A DNA stretch of 64,000 bases from assembly GCA_003117195.1 (NCBI GenBank), contig BDSI01000001.1, positions 868,001 through 932,000 of the forward strand, in the 5' to 3' direction. The stretch is from Eudorina sp. 2006-703-Eu-15. Its lineage: Eukaryota; Chlorophyta; Chlorophyceae; Chlamydomonadales; Volvocaceae. The notes under the pieces were generated by a model. That model was not told where the DNA came from. It made no database searches and worked only from the letters and a program-made list of their open reading frames with translations. Shown in pieces: positions 52,237 through 63,114 of this stretch. The position numbers were made by a program, and so were the translations under genes. Positions within the stretch are counted from its first letter, which is position 1; each line of letters begins with the position of its first letter.

Positions 52237-54274
52237 GCTGCTGCGTGTCTTCCTCCACGGTTGTCGCCGGCATCCTCACCAAACAACGGTTCGCCCGGCG
52301 GGAGTATTTTGCAAGGGCATGGACGCAGTCGGAGCGCATGGCGAGGTTCGGCCGCGGCGAGGGGCTCTTCGAGTGGCTTTCCCTGGAGTCCTGGCTGGGC
52401 ATGGCGGTGGATGCGATGCTGGATGAGATACCAACGGGTGGCAGCGGCGCCACCGCCGCCGCCGTCTCGGTGGTCTACCGGAGGATGTTGGCAGCAAGGC
52501 CGCATCACTTCTCGACGTTGTGCTGGCACCGCTAGAGGAGGCCGCATGCGTCGGCAGCGTGCAGGCGCGCGCCTGCTTGCGCCTTCACATTACGGTGGCG
52601 GACTTGCTGGTGGAGGCCGTCGGGGTGTGGCTGTCGCCGTGCCTGGCCCCGGAGGCGCCCACCCAGAGCTGGCTGTACACCTACCTACGCGACATGGCAC
52701 GGGCACCCGATGGGCTGTGCCAGGCGTCGCTCCCGGGAGACTGCGTGTGGTCGATCTACGACTACTTCTGGTATGGGCAGGAAGTAGACGTACGCTCGGC
52801 GGAAGAGCTGCGGCTTGCGGTGGAGCACCTGGTGCGGATCGCTGCGGAGGTCGACGGCGACGGGGTAGACGCGGGGATGCTGCGGCAGCGTATCTTCGCG
52901 CAGCTGGGCATCGAGGCGGCGCCGGTGCGTGGCTACCAGGGCTGACTTAGATGACTGACTGGTCGTGACAGGTCGTGACTGTAGGGTGATCTGCGGTGAG
53001 GCACAGCAGTGAAGTGGCGCACGTCTCGGATGTGCTTTGGGTTAGAGAGCGCTGCACCCTCTCAGACCGTGTGATGTGCACGGTGGTGGTCGGGGCTCAC
53101 CACCTGCAGCGCCTGCACCGGCTGTACGGCACGTTGAGGCATCACAGCACTCATTGCGGCGCGCGTGTGCTTCTGCACTGGCGCCGAACTGACACCGGGT
53201 AGCGCTTTCCTTCCCCGGCCTGTATTACAGGTCCAGGAGCAGGAGCAGCAGCAGCAGGGGCAACAGCGCCAGGGACAGCAGCAACTACAACAGCAAGAAG
53301 CGGCGCAGTCGGATACGCAGTCGGATGCGCAGTCGGATGCGCAGTCGGATGCGCAGTCGGATGCGCAGTCGGATGCGCAGTCGGATGCGCAGTCGGATGC
53401 GCAGTCGGATGCGCAGTCGGATGCGGAGCGCCCTTCGAGGTCTGGTGGGTCCCTCCCTGGACTGGCGGCCGCAGTACGACAAGCCTCGGGGACCGCCGCC
53501 GGGATGTCCGCCACATCGCGGGCCAGGTGCGTGCACCTCCGTGCTGCCTTTCCCCGGGTTGGACATAAAAGTGCCAAGCAGCCGTTTAGTAATGCTGTGG
53601 TGTGAGATGTGGCGGTCTCGATTTTCAGGCACTGCACGCACCATGCAGCGGGTCCCACAGATCTGGCGCCTCTCGTTCCTCTTGCCGCACCGCTTGCCGT
53701 ACCGCGGCTGTGCCTGATGCGCACGATATTGGCAGACCTACAGGCTAGGTGGTGATACAGGAGGCAATAATTCCCCTTACTACCGTGTGCTGCTTTGGCT
53801 ATAAGTAGTAGCGGTGACGGTTATGGAGTGCATACCAATGTTGCGTACGGACTAAGTGCTTGACAAAGCTCCCCGCACCAATATCATGCCGCTGTCCGAC
53901 AGGAGCTGTTCAGGACCGGCAGTCGAGTCAACGTGACGAAGCTGGCCGCCATCGATTCGGTGAAACGCGGCCAGCTACAGTCCCTGCAGCAGCAGCCGCG
54001 GACACATCGACAACACGACAGCAGCGGCGGCAATTTGGTCTCGGAGCCCAACAAGGCGGCGCTGCTGGGCAGGGGCGGCTTTGTGCAGCGGGGCACCGAC
54101 AAGAACAGCGACGACGCGAGGGAGCAGCCGCTGAACAGGACCGCCACGTCGTTGACCTTGAACCCCGCCTTCGAGCGGCTACCCGAGCGGATCCAGCAGA
54201 GGCTTCCGCCGCTGTACGTTCGCGTCGGTTGGTGTGAGCGTGTGGTGAGGTTGAGTGGACGCTGTGAACAGTAG
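52237..54274 (+). CDS. Unrecognised gene with an AQSD-repeat segment; probable frameshift; 5' end incomplete
   Basis: Coding-looking sequence starts after an acceptor at 52236 (ILTKQRFARREYFARAWTQSE, RGEGLFEWLSLESWLGMAVD) and continues from about 52450 in another frame (LLDVVLAPLEEAACVGSVQA, WSIYDYFWYGQEVDVRSAEE, RQRIFAQLGIEAAP). The frame changes across a (GCC)n run at 52449-52462 with no room for an intron, which suggests a 1-2 nt sequencing error or real mutation. Downstream exons fit in phase: end at 52924, then 53231-53526, then 53629 onward. 53231-53526 encodes a Gln-rich stretch and ten QSD tetrapeptide units. The third exon either stops at 53755 or splices through a GC donor at 53744 to 53903-54274, which has an open frame to TAG. 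No family is recognised and no membrane segment is evident. Confidence 0.45.
53304..53423 (+). repeat. Coding 12-bp minisatellite, 10 copies (AQSD)
   Basis: GATGCGCAGTCG is repeated ten times, almost without synonymous change, so expansion is recent or homogenised. It encodes an acidic/polar AQSD ladder following a Gln-rich segment. Confidence 0.95.
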
Positions 54275-54960
54275 CGGCAGTAGCAGCAGCAGCGGCGGCA
54301 GGAGCAGCGGTCAAGGCCGTCGCGTAGGGTGGCATCGCGGCGGCGGCGACAGCGTTGATGCAGTCGCCCTTGGCCGAGCCCCGCCCTGCTACCCAACCCT
54401 GCCCTGTTCCTACAGCCGCTACCGGCGGCATCGGTCGCGGCTGGGAGGAGAACCACTGCTGTTGCCGCCGCCGCTGCTCCGCAGCAGCGCGCTTCTTGTC
54501 GTACGTGCCCACCCCAGTTGGAACGCCGCCGTGCAGCTCTGTGTAGTGATGGAACGATCCTGGGGTTGTACAATGAGATGGGGGCCGCTGTAACGTGCAT
54601 TCATTCATGTCTTCATGAGATGTCACAGGAGGACATCTGCTAGCTGGTCCTTTTCTGATAAGGCATGATACAACAGCACGGCCATTCGGGCCTGCTGAAC
54701 GCCCGGTCGGGACTTAAGGTCCACCTTGTAACGGTTATACAAGCACGGCCAGTGACCATATTGCTTGATGGTGTCCCAAGCACCCCAGGTAACATCGATC
54801 GCCTCCGAATGCTCTGAATCCCCCCTCGGCGAGAACGTTTCCAAAATTTCGCTTGTCATGTTGTGGAGCCTGTCTGGTGCGCCACGGTGGCGCGGTTTCG
54901 TTTTTGCAGTGTGCGGTGAGGAAGCTGCGGCTGTCACCGATGACCCGCGGGGTCCACGAA
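54275..54960. other. Intergenic, with two LINE-type terminal fragments
   Basis: A degenerate LINE tail (GGGGGCCGCTGTAACG then ATTC units) lies at 54579-54606. A second terminal hairpin (GACCCGCGGGGTCC) lies at 54940-54954, immediately before the truncated LINE copy 2. No gene is seen. Confidence 0.55.
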
Positions 54961-55985
54961 CATCCACAATGGCGACACGCGAGGGTGGCGCGGTGTGGAT
55001 GCGGTGGATACCCAGCGGAAGGGGGGGAACAGACACACCCCGCCAGCACCACTTCTGGTCGTGCCGGGTGGCCCAGGCGGTGGTGGGTCAGATGGAATCG
55101 CGCCTAGGGGCGCGGCTACGGAGGACGCATGTCTGGCTGGCGGAACCCCCGCCACCCGTGGAGCAATGTATATGGGATGTGGTGGTGTTGGCCGCGATCG
55201 CGGCCATGGAGACTGGTCGCCGGTTCATGGCGGCCGCCCTGCGGCGGTCAGCACCTGGTCTGGGTCCGACTGTACTGCCGGGACCGGAATTGGCAGAGCA
55301 AGGGGAGCGGCGCGCAATCGCTGACTTTTGGGGGCGCATTCACGGGTTTGCCCAGTTGGGACTCCCGAGACGTGGATGGACCTCGGTGGGCCCCTTCCGC
55401 CCTTTCTTGAAAGTGTCGGGGGGAGTCTTGCGGTGTGCGGGGCCGGCTCCTGATGAGGGCTGAGGCACGGGTTCCCCGTCCTCTGCCTGTTTGTATACGG
55501 GTTCCCCCACCCGGGGCCCAAGTTGGGGACCTGGCCTGCCCTCAGATGGGGTAGGAGGCAGGGCTCCCGTTGGTATGTTGTTGCTTGGCCTAGGTGTTTC
55601 TTCTGATGCGGGCTACTCCACTAGCGGTCGCTGGGCAGTGTCACCAGGCGTGGGTCTTCCAAGACCTCGAGAGGGTGCAGCGCTGGGTGCCTCAGGGGTG
55701 GTGGTGGCTGGGTAATGGGGTGCCTGTGTGGGCGACCTCCCCTGTGCTTGGCTTTATCCACTTCTGGGGAGTCTGCCCTCTGCTGTGCCTATCCCTTTGA
55801 TAGTGTTGCCCCGCTGCGCGCCTCTGCTTGCTTCGGTGTCTGGCTGGGTGGGGTCATGGCCCGGTGTGTTTTTGTGTGCGGCGTTGAGGTGTGGAGGTAT
55901 CTTGCCGCCTTGGCGGTGGGGCCTGCTGGGGCTTGCCCTGGTATACACCTTTGGGGTCCGCTGTAACGTTCATTCATTCATTCAA
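54961..55985 (+). mobile_element. 5'-truncated LINE, copy 2
   Basis: Matches 14400-15427 of copy 1 from the zinc-knuckle region to the tail. The 3' end is GGTATACACC, TTTGGGGTCC, TGTAA (55962-55966) and four ATTC units. The left arm of the terminal stem is deleted. Truncation falls directly after another LINE-type hairpin at 54940-54954. Confidence 0.85.
54969..55463 (+). pseudogene. LINE polyprotein C-terminal fragment with a frameshift
   Basis: Begins in the frame RHARVARCGCGGYPAEGG and must shift at a seven-G run (55020-55027) to continue as TDTPRQHHFWSC, the zinc-knuckle half, and the conserved tail ending at the TGA at 55461-55463. Copy 1 is continuous over the same stretch, so copy 2 is inactivated (or has a homopolymer sequencing error). 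Confidence 0.7.
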
Positions 55986-56262
55986 ACATGGGCCTCCATC
56001 CCTGCCCAGATTAGTTAGGTACCTTGCAGGGCAGTTGTCATTACGATGTTTCCGGATGTTTCTGGAGCCGCCGTTAGCCGGCGCAATAACGTATTCGTAC
56101 AGCGCAAATCGACCTAAGACCAACCAACACTAGCAACCGGCAACCGCGACCAAGCAACCACCTTCAGTCACCTGCGGGAGTGCGGTTACAGCAACATGAC
56201 GATGCTCAATCGCCCAATAATGAGTTAATATAGTATATGGGAACTGTAACCAATAGGTAGTG
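55986..56262 (+). other. Promoter/5' UTR region of the golgin gene
   Basis: About 280 nt, AT-richer than the gene, with TTAATATAGTATAT at 56226-56239 as a weak TATA-like element 25-35 nt before the ATG at 56263. Its closeness to the ATG makes a TATA role doubtful. Confidence 0.35.
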
Positions 56263-59200
56263 ATGGATAAACTCGTTGGCGCGTTCTCGGGCGTCCTCAA
56301 GACGTCGTCCGGCACGCCAACGCCTGCACAGCCAGCACCTTCAGGGGACAGACAATACCTTCGTCTTCCCTTAGAGAGTGCGCGCAAGCTTCGTTGGTTT
56401 GAAAAATCTGACGTCCAAGCGCTAACGAAATCACATTTTAGGGAAAAGCGCGAACTTTTAGACACATTAACGGTGCTCAAAAAACTTCTTGTTCGTCATG
56501 GCCTGGACGAAGCAAAGCTGGATGCAGAGGTGTCCGCACATCTGCGGACTGCCAGCGAGCTTGCCGAGGAACATGAGGGTGTCGCGAGTGTGTTACTTGC
56601 AGCCCTTGAGCCGCATGTACAGCAGCTCCGATTTGAGAACGAGCGGTTGCAAACTGCGATCAAGATGTAAGCGGTCCTCGACGGTTGAGTTTACAAGCAC
56701 TGCGTGCTCTTCTACTCTTATCCATATATGACCAATTCAATTGTGGAACGAACCTGCGCAAGTGCCACTCGTTGGCTGTGCCGCCCCAGGGGACAGCATG
56801 CCGCTAACAGCGCCAACCATGGACCGGACGGCGCAGCTGCGCAACAGCCAGACAGCGGCACGGCCTCTGGAGCAGCCTCCACCGGAGCTCCGGTGGGAGC
56901 CCCGCTGCTCAACCCGGCGGCTCTCCTGCCCCGGCGTCTGGAACACCTGGACCTGGCGCAAAGCGGCTCCGGGACCAAACCACGCCTGGTGGGTGACTCA
57001 CGTTCACACAGGCGACGCTGGCCCCTGGGGCCGTGCACCGTACTGTGATGCGCAACTGAGAAGCAACTTAAGTTCTGGAGAAGCAACTTTAGTTCTGGAC
57101 GCTTTCTGCTTTGTCCAGCGGGCCTGCTCCACCCTCAGCAATTGCCGATGCCGGAACCTCTGGCCCCCGGCGCCGGCTTCCGACCGTCGGCTTCCGGCGC
57201 ACCTCTCCCCCTCAGGATCCACTAGCGAGGCAGCAGGTGGCCGCCCTGGAGGCTCGCTGCGACGACTACGCAAAGGAGGTTTCGGAGCTCAAGGCCACGG
57301 TGGCCAAGCTGCAATCAGCTGGCGCCGGGAGGCGCAGGTCCGGATCGATCGATCGGCCTCCCCTTAAGATCCTTGGGCACACGCTAACAAGAGCTTGTTT
57401 CCTCGCTAAACACGATCACGTGATGGATGGTGACCGCTTCTGTTTCTGCATCTTAAGTAACGGACCTCGGGCTGACCAGGCGTAGCTTGACGGGAGCGGC
57501 TATGGGGCCGTGCGTGGATAGGGCCGCCGGTCTTTGCGGCCCATGTATGGACGAGGCACGCGGGCGCTGCGGGTCTACGGGTGTGAAGTTGCCCCCTGAG
57601 GACGCGGTTCGGCGGCTTTCCTAAACCATTTTGCGTGTGGCGCGCGCCGGGCGGCGTCCCTCCGCAGGGGCCCAGAGGCAGCCGCGGACGTGCAGGACAT
57701 GCTCCTGTCGCTGCAGGAAGGCGCGCGCGAGGAGGCGCGGAAGGCGTCTCTGGCGGAGGCACGAGCGACGCGGCTGGAGGGCGAGCTGAAGGCCTTGCAG
57801 GCGAGCAGTCGGGGGCGCGAGGAGGGCGGGGGCAGGGACCTGGGGCACTGGCGAAGTGGCGATGGTTGATCAGAGCGGGGGACATCCCGCGCGTGTCTTT
57901 TGGGGCGAGCACCCGGCCGTGCCAACGCGGCCGTGCTGGCTGGGGCCGGGCAAAATCTCAAAGTGGCGATCGACAGCACCTGGCTGGGGACGGACAGGAT
58001 GGCAGTCGGATCCCCAAAGTGGGTTTTCCATCTAGATCCCCCAAGTCCAACGATCGGCGCAAGGCATTTGGGACGGGGATGACTTGCGCCGGCCCGGGCC
58101 GGCAGCGTTGCTTGGCGTGCGCCTGCATAGCTGCTCGCCTACCTGCCTGCATGCCTGCATGCCAACCGCAGGCGCAGCACAAGGGATTGGGCAAGGAGAA
58201 CGCCGGGCTGCAGCAGCAGGTGGCGCAGCTGCGGGAGGAGATGGAGGCGGCTGCCGCAGAGGCCGCGGCGCGGATCGCGGAGGCGGCGGCCGCGGGCGAG
58301 GGCGCCAAGGCGGCGGTGGAGGCGCGGGAGGAGGCGGAGGCCCTACGCCAGGCCATGTCCACCTTGAAGGTTGGACTGCGGGGACTGCGTGGGGGGTTTG
58401 GACGCCGCTCACACAGCTGCGCAGGGGCCTTACCTTCTTCCCAGACACACAAGAGCATAGCTGCGCCTTCTTCCCTTCAAGGCAACGGCATAGGGGTATT
58501 GACAGAGGGGGCGGCTCTGCCGGGTCCTTCCAGCAGGTCTGCCGGGTCCTTCCAGCGGCTCTGCCGGGTGCCTTCCAGCAGCCTGCTCCTGGCGGGGCCT
58601 GCAGGCGTGCGGGCGCTGCGGGACTCTGCAAGGGTGCAGTCTCGCAGGGGTGCAGTCTCGCAGGGGTGCAGTCTCGCAGGGAGGCATTAGCGTGTCACTG
58701 GAAATTCCACGGGCGGGCTGGCCGCCGCCATGCGGCGTTTGGTCTCGGAGCAATCGGTGTCGGGGCAATGGAGGTTGTGGTGGTTGGGGCCGCCGGCGAA
58801 GTTTGCAAATCGTGGAGGTGGTGGTCCGGCCCCTGCCTGTGCAGGCGGGGCCGCTGTGGAAACAACGACTCCTGGTGTGACAAGCTGACGGCTGCAGGGA
58901 GCCAAAAAATTTGATTGCACTGGGAGACAACTGAAAGTGTGCTTGGTCTGTCTACTCGACGGATACTGGCTGTTGCCGCGGCGCTTCTTCTCATGATGGT
59001 GCTGCCACCACGCACTAAACCCACGCACTGCCTGTGGCCCGACCGGCCGTCACGCACTGCCTGTGTTCCGAACTGTCTGTGTCACGCAGGCGGAGCTGGT
59101 GTTGGCCCACAGCAACATCGCACGACTCGAGGCGGACGTGCAGGTGCGCCGCACCGGGCGCCACGGCCCGGCCGCGCTGCGTGCATCTGGGGCCCTGGAC

Positions 59201-62200
59201 AACCCCCCCTTTCCCTTTCCCTTTCCCTTGCTCTGGCAGCAGCGCAGTCTGAATATGTCTACCAATTGCTATTCCCCTCCCTCCCCTTCGCTGCCCACGG
59301 AGATTGCGTTTGTTGCGCCCTCGCACGCGCTGTCATCGCCGCCGTCACCGCTCCGAAGCACGTCGCTTGCAGCGCCCTCCACTAGGTCCAAACACGTGAC
59401 AGGTGACACCTTATCCCAATGAGGCCGCGACGACTCCGTGCCCACCTGTCCTGTTGTTCGGGTGGTTTGCTTGCCCACCTCCTCCGATGTACGTCTCCCC
59501 AACTCGCCATTTCTCCTCCCCTGCCCCTGTCTGCCCCCGCGCGGCTCCACTCGGCGGTTCGCGCGCAGACGCTGCAGCAGCGGGAGTCCGCCACCGCCGC
59601 GGCGCTGGCGGAGGTGGAGGCGGTGGCCGGTCGCAACGACGAGCTGGCCGCCGCCAACATGGCCCTGATGCAGCGGCTGGCGGAGAGCAAGACGGAGCTG
59701 GAAATGGCCGCCTACTACAAGAAGGCAAGTGAGGCGGTGGCCGCCAGCGGCAAGCGCCGGGGATGGGACATCCCCGGACAAAAGAAGTTGGTAGACAGTC
59801 AAGCTGCGGCAGGGTTGGGGCGGGCACGGCGGGTTGGGGCACGACCCGATTCGGCACCTGCGTGAATGTCTCCTTGCTGGCGGCCGCTCACGACGAGCTC
59901 CCCATGCGCCTCTCCCCGTCCTTTCACAACCCTGCCGTTCCTTGCCGCGCTCCCGTCTTGCCCTTCTGTTTGAACATGTCTACCAATTTCCTATATCCCC
60001 CTCCGCGGCAGGTGTGCGGGGAGCTGACAGAGGCGAAGGCGCGGCTGGAAGAGCAGCTCCTGGGCCTGGGCTCGCTGTTGTCCGCCTCGGAACTGCGGCT
60101 GGCGGACATGGCAGCGCGCGCGTCAGCGTCGGACGTAGGTCTCTCGGGCCCTCCGTGCGAAGGGTGCGGGTCTCTCGGGCTGGCCGTCGGGCTGGGGTGC
60201 AGAGCTGCGGGGGCGTGGGAAACGTGGGGGCTTAGGGTTTCTTGGCAGGAAGAGCCCATCTGCCCATGGCAAGATGGGGTGCACTCGAGCGCCCTGTCCG
60301 TGGCTTGTTACTGACGGCGAGTTCCTCAGTCCCAAGGGGCTTAGGGCAGAGGAACCTGCGCCGGCGTCTTGGGAAACGTTTGGGGGCCTCCAACGGCGGG
60401 GCTGATGCGCTCATCACCGCGTCGCTCGGGGCTGCTAGCATGTCTTTGGGCGGCCCCGTGATGCCGTCCCATGGGTCGCCGCCTCGCGTCACCCCATATC
60501 CAATCACTTCCTCCTGCGTCACCACCGTACGGATCCATCGTCCATCTGATGACCCGCTGCTGCAGGAGCACGCGGCGGTGGCCGAGTGCCGCGCCCGCAC
60601 CGCCGAGACCTCCGTCGCCGCCGAGGTCGAGCGGCGGTGTGCGACGGTGCTGTCCAGCCGGGCCTTGTGGCCGCCGCAGCTGCGCGACGAGGTGGAGTCC
60701 CTGGAGTCACGGCTGGCCAAGCTGGAGGCGGATCACGGGGCGCTGGTGCGGCGCGCCGAGGCGGCCACGCGGGCGGAGCTGCAGGCCCGTGAGGAGCTCC
60801 ATGTCAAGGTGCGCGCCCGGGCTGCGGCCTGTCTGAGGGACGGCACACGGCAGGCGGGGCCCTGGCGGGAGCTGCGTGAAGGAGTGTGAGATCCTGCGGG
60901 TTTTCGTGATACCCCCGAAGATATGAGATTCGGGTGTGCTGAAATCCTCAAATCCGGATCCGGAAGTGGATGTCGGTTTGCCTGATCTTGGCCAAGAACC
61001 ACCATGCGCGTCAGAACGGGGCCTGCACGTGGCTCGACCTGACCTCTGCATGGGCGATGCACACGCAGCCTGGGAAGTTCCCACACCCGCATCCTCAACG
61101 ACGTTCACAATCCGCATCCACAACCTCACCGGCAAGCACACCACAACTCACTCGAGTCAGGTCGGGTCAGGTCAGGTCAGGTCAGGTCAGGTCAGGATCA
61201 GGATCAGGTCAGGTCAGGTCAGGTCAGGTCAGGATCAGGTCAGGATCAGGTCAGGTCGAGCTGGGTCACGTCGGTCTTGATCGCCACCCAACCCACGCTC
61301 GCGCCCTGCGCCCGCCACGCGCAGTCGGAGGAGCTGGCCGTGCTGACCAACGAGTCCGCGGCGGCCACCACCGCCTTCGCAGCCCAGCTGCAGCAGCTCC
61401 GGGAGGCGCTGGCGGAGTCCCAGGCGCGTGCTGCGGGGCTGCAGGACGAGCTGGCGCATAACCGACTCCGCGAGGAGGCGGCCGCTGCCAGCGCGGCCGC
61501 CGGCGCCGGCGCTGCGCACCGACGACACAGCAGCAGCGGCGCTAGGCTCCCTGGAGCGCCCTCGCCGGGCTCCACCACCACGGTCGCCGTCATGACGCCC
61601 AAGTGGCAGGTCCAGAACAAGGTCGGCGGTGGGGGGCTGTACAACTTGGACGCGACGGCGGCGGCGCCGGGGGCGGAGGACGGCGGGGGCGGCGGGGGCG
61701 CGTTGCGGAGCAGCGCCAGCACCAGCGGTCTGCTGACGGCGGCGGCGGCGGCGGTGGCGGCACGGAAAGGCGGTGGCGGCGGCGGCGGACCGCCGGTGCC
61801 CGGCAGCGTGGACGCCGTGTACCTGAAGAACGTGATGTTCAAGTTCCTGGAGGCGCACCTGACCCATAAGGTGCAGGAGAGGGACATGCTGCTGCCGGCG
61901 GTGGCGACATTGCTGCAGGTGCGGTACACCGAGGTGGCAGGTGCGGTACACCGAGGTGGCAGGTGCGGTACACCGAGGTGGCAGGTGCGGTACACCGAGG
62001 TGGCAGGTGCGGTACACCGAGGTGGCAGGTGCGGTACACCGAGGCGACCTGAAGTACTGACTGACTGACTGACTGACTCGGGTCGGGAGCACGGGGCCGA
62101 CTATGCGGTACGTGGTAGGCCTAAGATGGAGGTCTCCAGAGAGGGGTGGCGAACATTCGATGGTGAAGTGGGGCAGTGGCTGTCCTGCGGAGGCAGTCGC

Positions 62201-63114
62201 AGCTGTAGGTGGCGACTCAACCGCTTCGCCGGCTGCGCCGCAGAATTTACACCAACCGGTCGGGTACGGTAGCAACATACGTCCAGGCAGGCAGGGAGGC
62301 ATGCAGGCAGGCAGGCAGTTGCTACCGAGATGTGACCCCTTCTGGTGGCCGCTGTGCTCCCCCGTGTAATCCCCCGCAGGCCACGCAGGACGAGTTCATC
62401 GCCTTGCAGGTGAGCTGGAAGGGCGTGTGGGCTTTGGGGGCGGTTGGGGTTGGGCCGTGTGGTGCCGCGGGAGCGAGGAGCCCGCCACCCCTGCCGCCGC
62501 CACCGCTCAGTGCATGCCGCCGGAAACCAGTGCGCAGTGCCGCGCCGTCAGCCGCATCGTCAACGAAGCCGGAATAAGCGGCTTTGGGCTCCTGGGTGCT
62601 GCGGTGACATGCGCCGTCGGAGGCTGCTTCCAGGGTAGTTGCGTTCTTTGGGTACCTGTAACCGGGACACCGGAGGCTGTGTGCGACAGCTTTGTGACCA
62701 GTGTGTGTGGCCCTCCGTCAGCCGGTGGTTGGCCGGGTGAGGTTGTGGACCTCGAGATGCGACATGCATTCTTAGCCCATCGACTCACCACCACTGTCTT
62801 GCTGTGCCTCCACCGCACACCGCATCCCGCGTTCATTTGCCGCCTCATCCCGGTTCACCGCTCCCCTGCAGCGGCAGGGTGCATGACATGCCCATGCCCC
62901 ATCGCATGTCACGCACTTGCCGTTGCCCCGCCGGAGCACACCGCACTCTCCTCCGATGGCAGTCCCCACCGCACGTGCCTGAGGTTGCCGGAACCCACTC
63001 CCAAATGATTCGACCCTCCAACTCCACATGTGATGTGTGCGCGCGCAGAAAATCATGCGGGCGACGCAGCCGCCCAGCCGCCAGATGCTCTCCGTGCTCG
63101 GTTTGTCGCGTTGA
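56263..63114 (+). CDS. GRIP-domain golgin (trans-Golgi coiled-coil tether), 12 exons, 773 aa
   Basis: Exons: 56263-56666, 56790-56988, 57216-57337, 57668-57800, 58172-58369, 59090-59143, 59569-59724, 60012-60134, 60566-60808, 61325-61918, 62380-62409, 63049-63114 (TGA). Phases agree throughout (774 codons). Residues ~30-690 are mostly charged, Ala/Glu/Leu-rich heptad sequence (coiled coil), with a Gly/Ala/Ser linker near 600-700. Residues ~707-752 read VYLKNVMFKFLEAH then RDMLLPAVATLLQATQDEFI, a clear GRIP domain (YLKNV...FL...LLP...LLQ). GRIP domains bind Arl1-GTP and recruit golgins to the trans-Golgi network for vesicle tethering. The aromatic/Leu pattern needed for Arl1 binding is kept. 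The last exon encodes a short basic tail. Introns after 57800 and 59724 use GC donors (GCGAGC, GCAAGT). The donors at 57338 (GTCCGG) and 58370 (GTTGGA) are weak, so small extra exons cannot be excluded. Confidence 0.88.
61164..61255 (+). repeat. Pentanucleotide repeat (GGTCA)n with GGATCA variants in a golgin intron
   Basis: About 16 units of GGTCA interrupted by six-base GGATCA. It is the complement of the TGACC array in the bestrophin intron. Confidence 0.93.
61905..62050 (+). repeat. 22-bp minisatellite that multiplies the exon-10 donor site of the golgin
   Basis: Six copies of CAGGTGCGGTACACCGAGGT plus GG begin at the exon 10 / intron 10 boundary (61918/61919). Each copy carries its own CAG-GTGCGG donor-like sequence. 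A short GACT run (62056-62074) follows. Confidence 0.93.

Noticed and set aside
61164..61255. AGGTCA direct repeats as nuclear-receptor response elements
   Set aside because: Algae lack nuclear receptors; this is a simple pentamer microsatellite.
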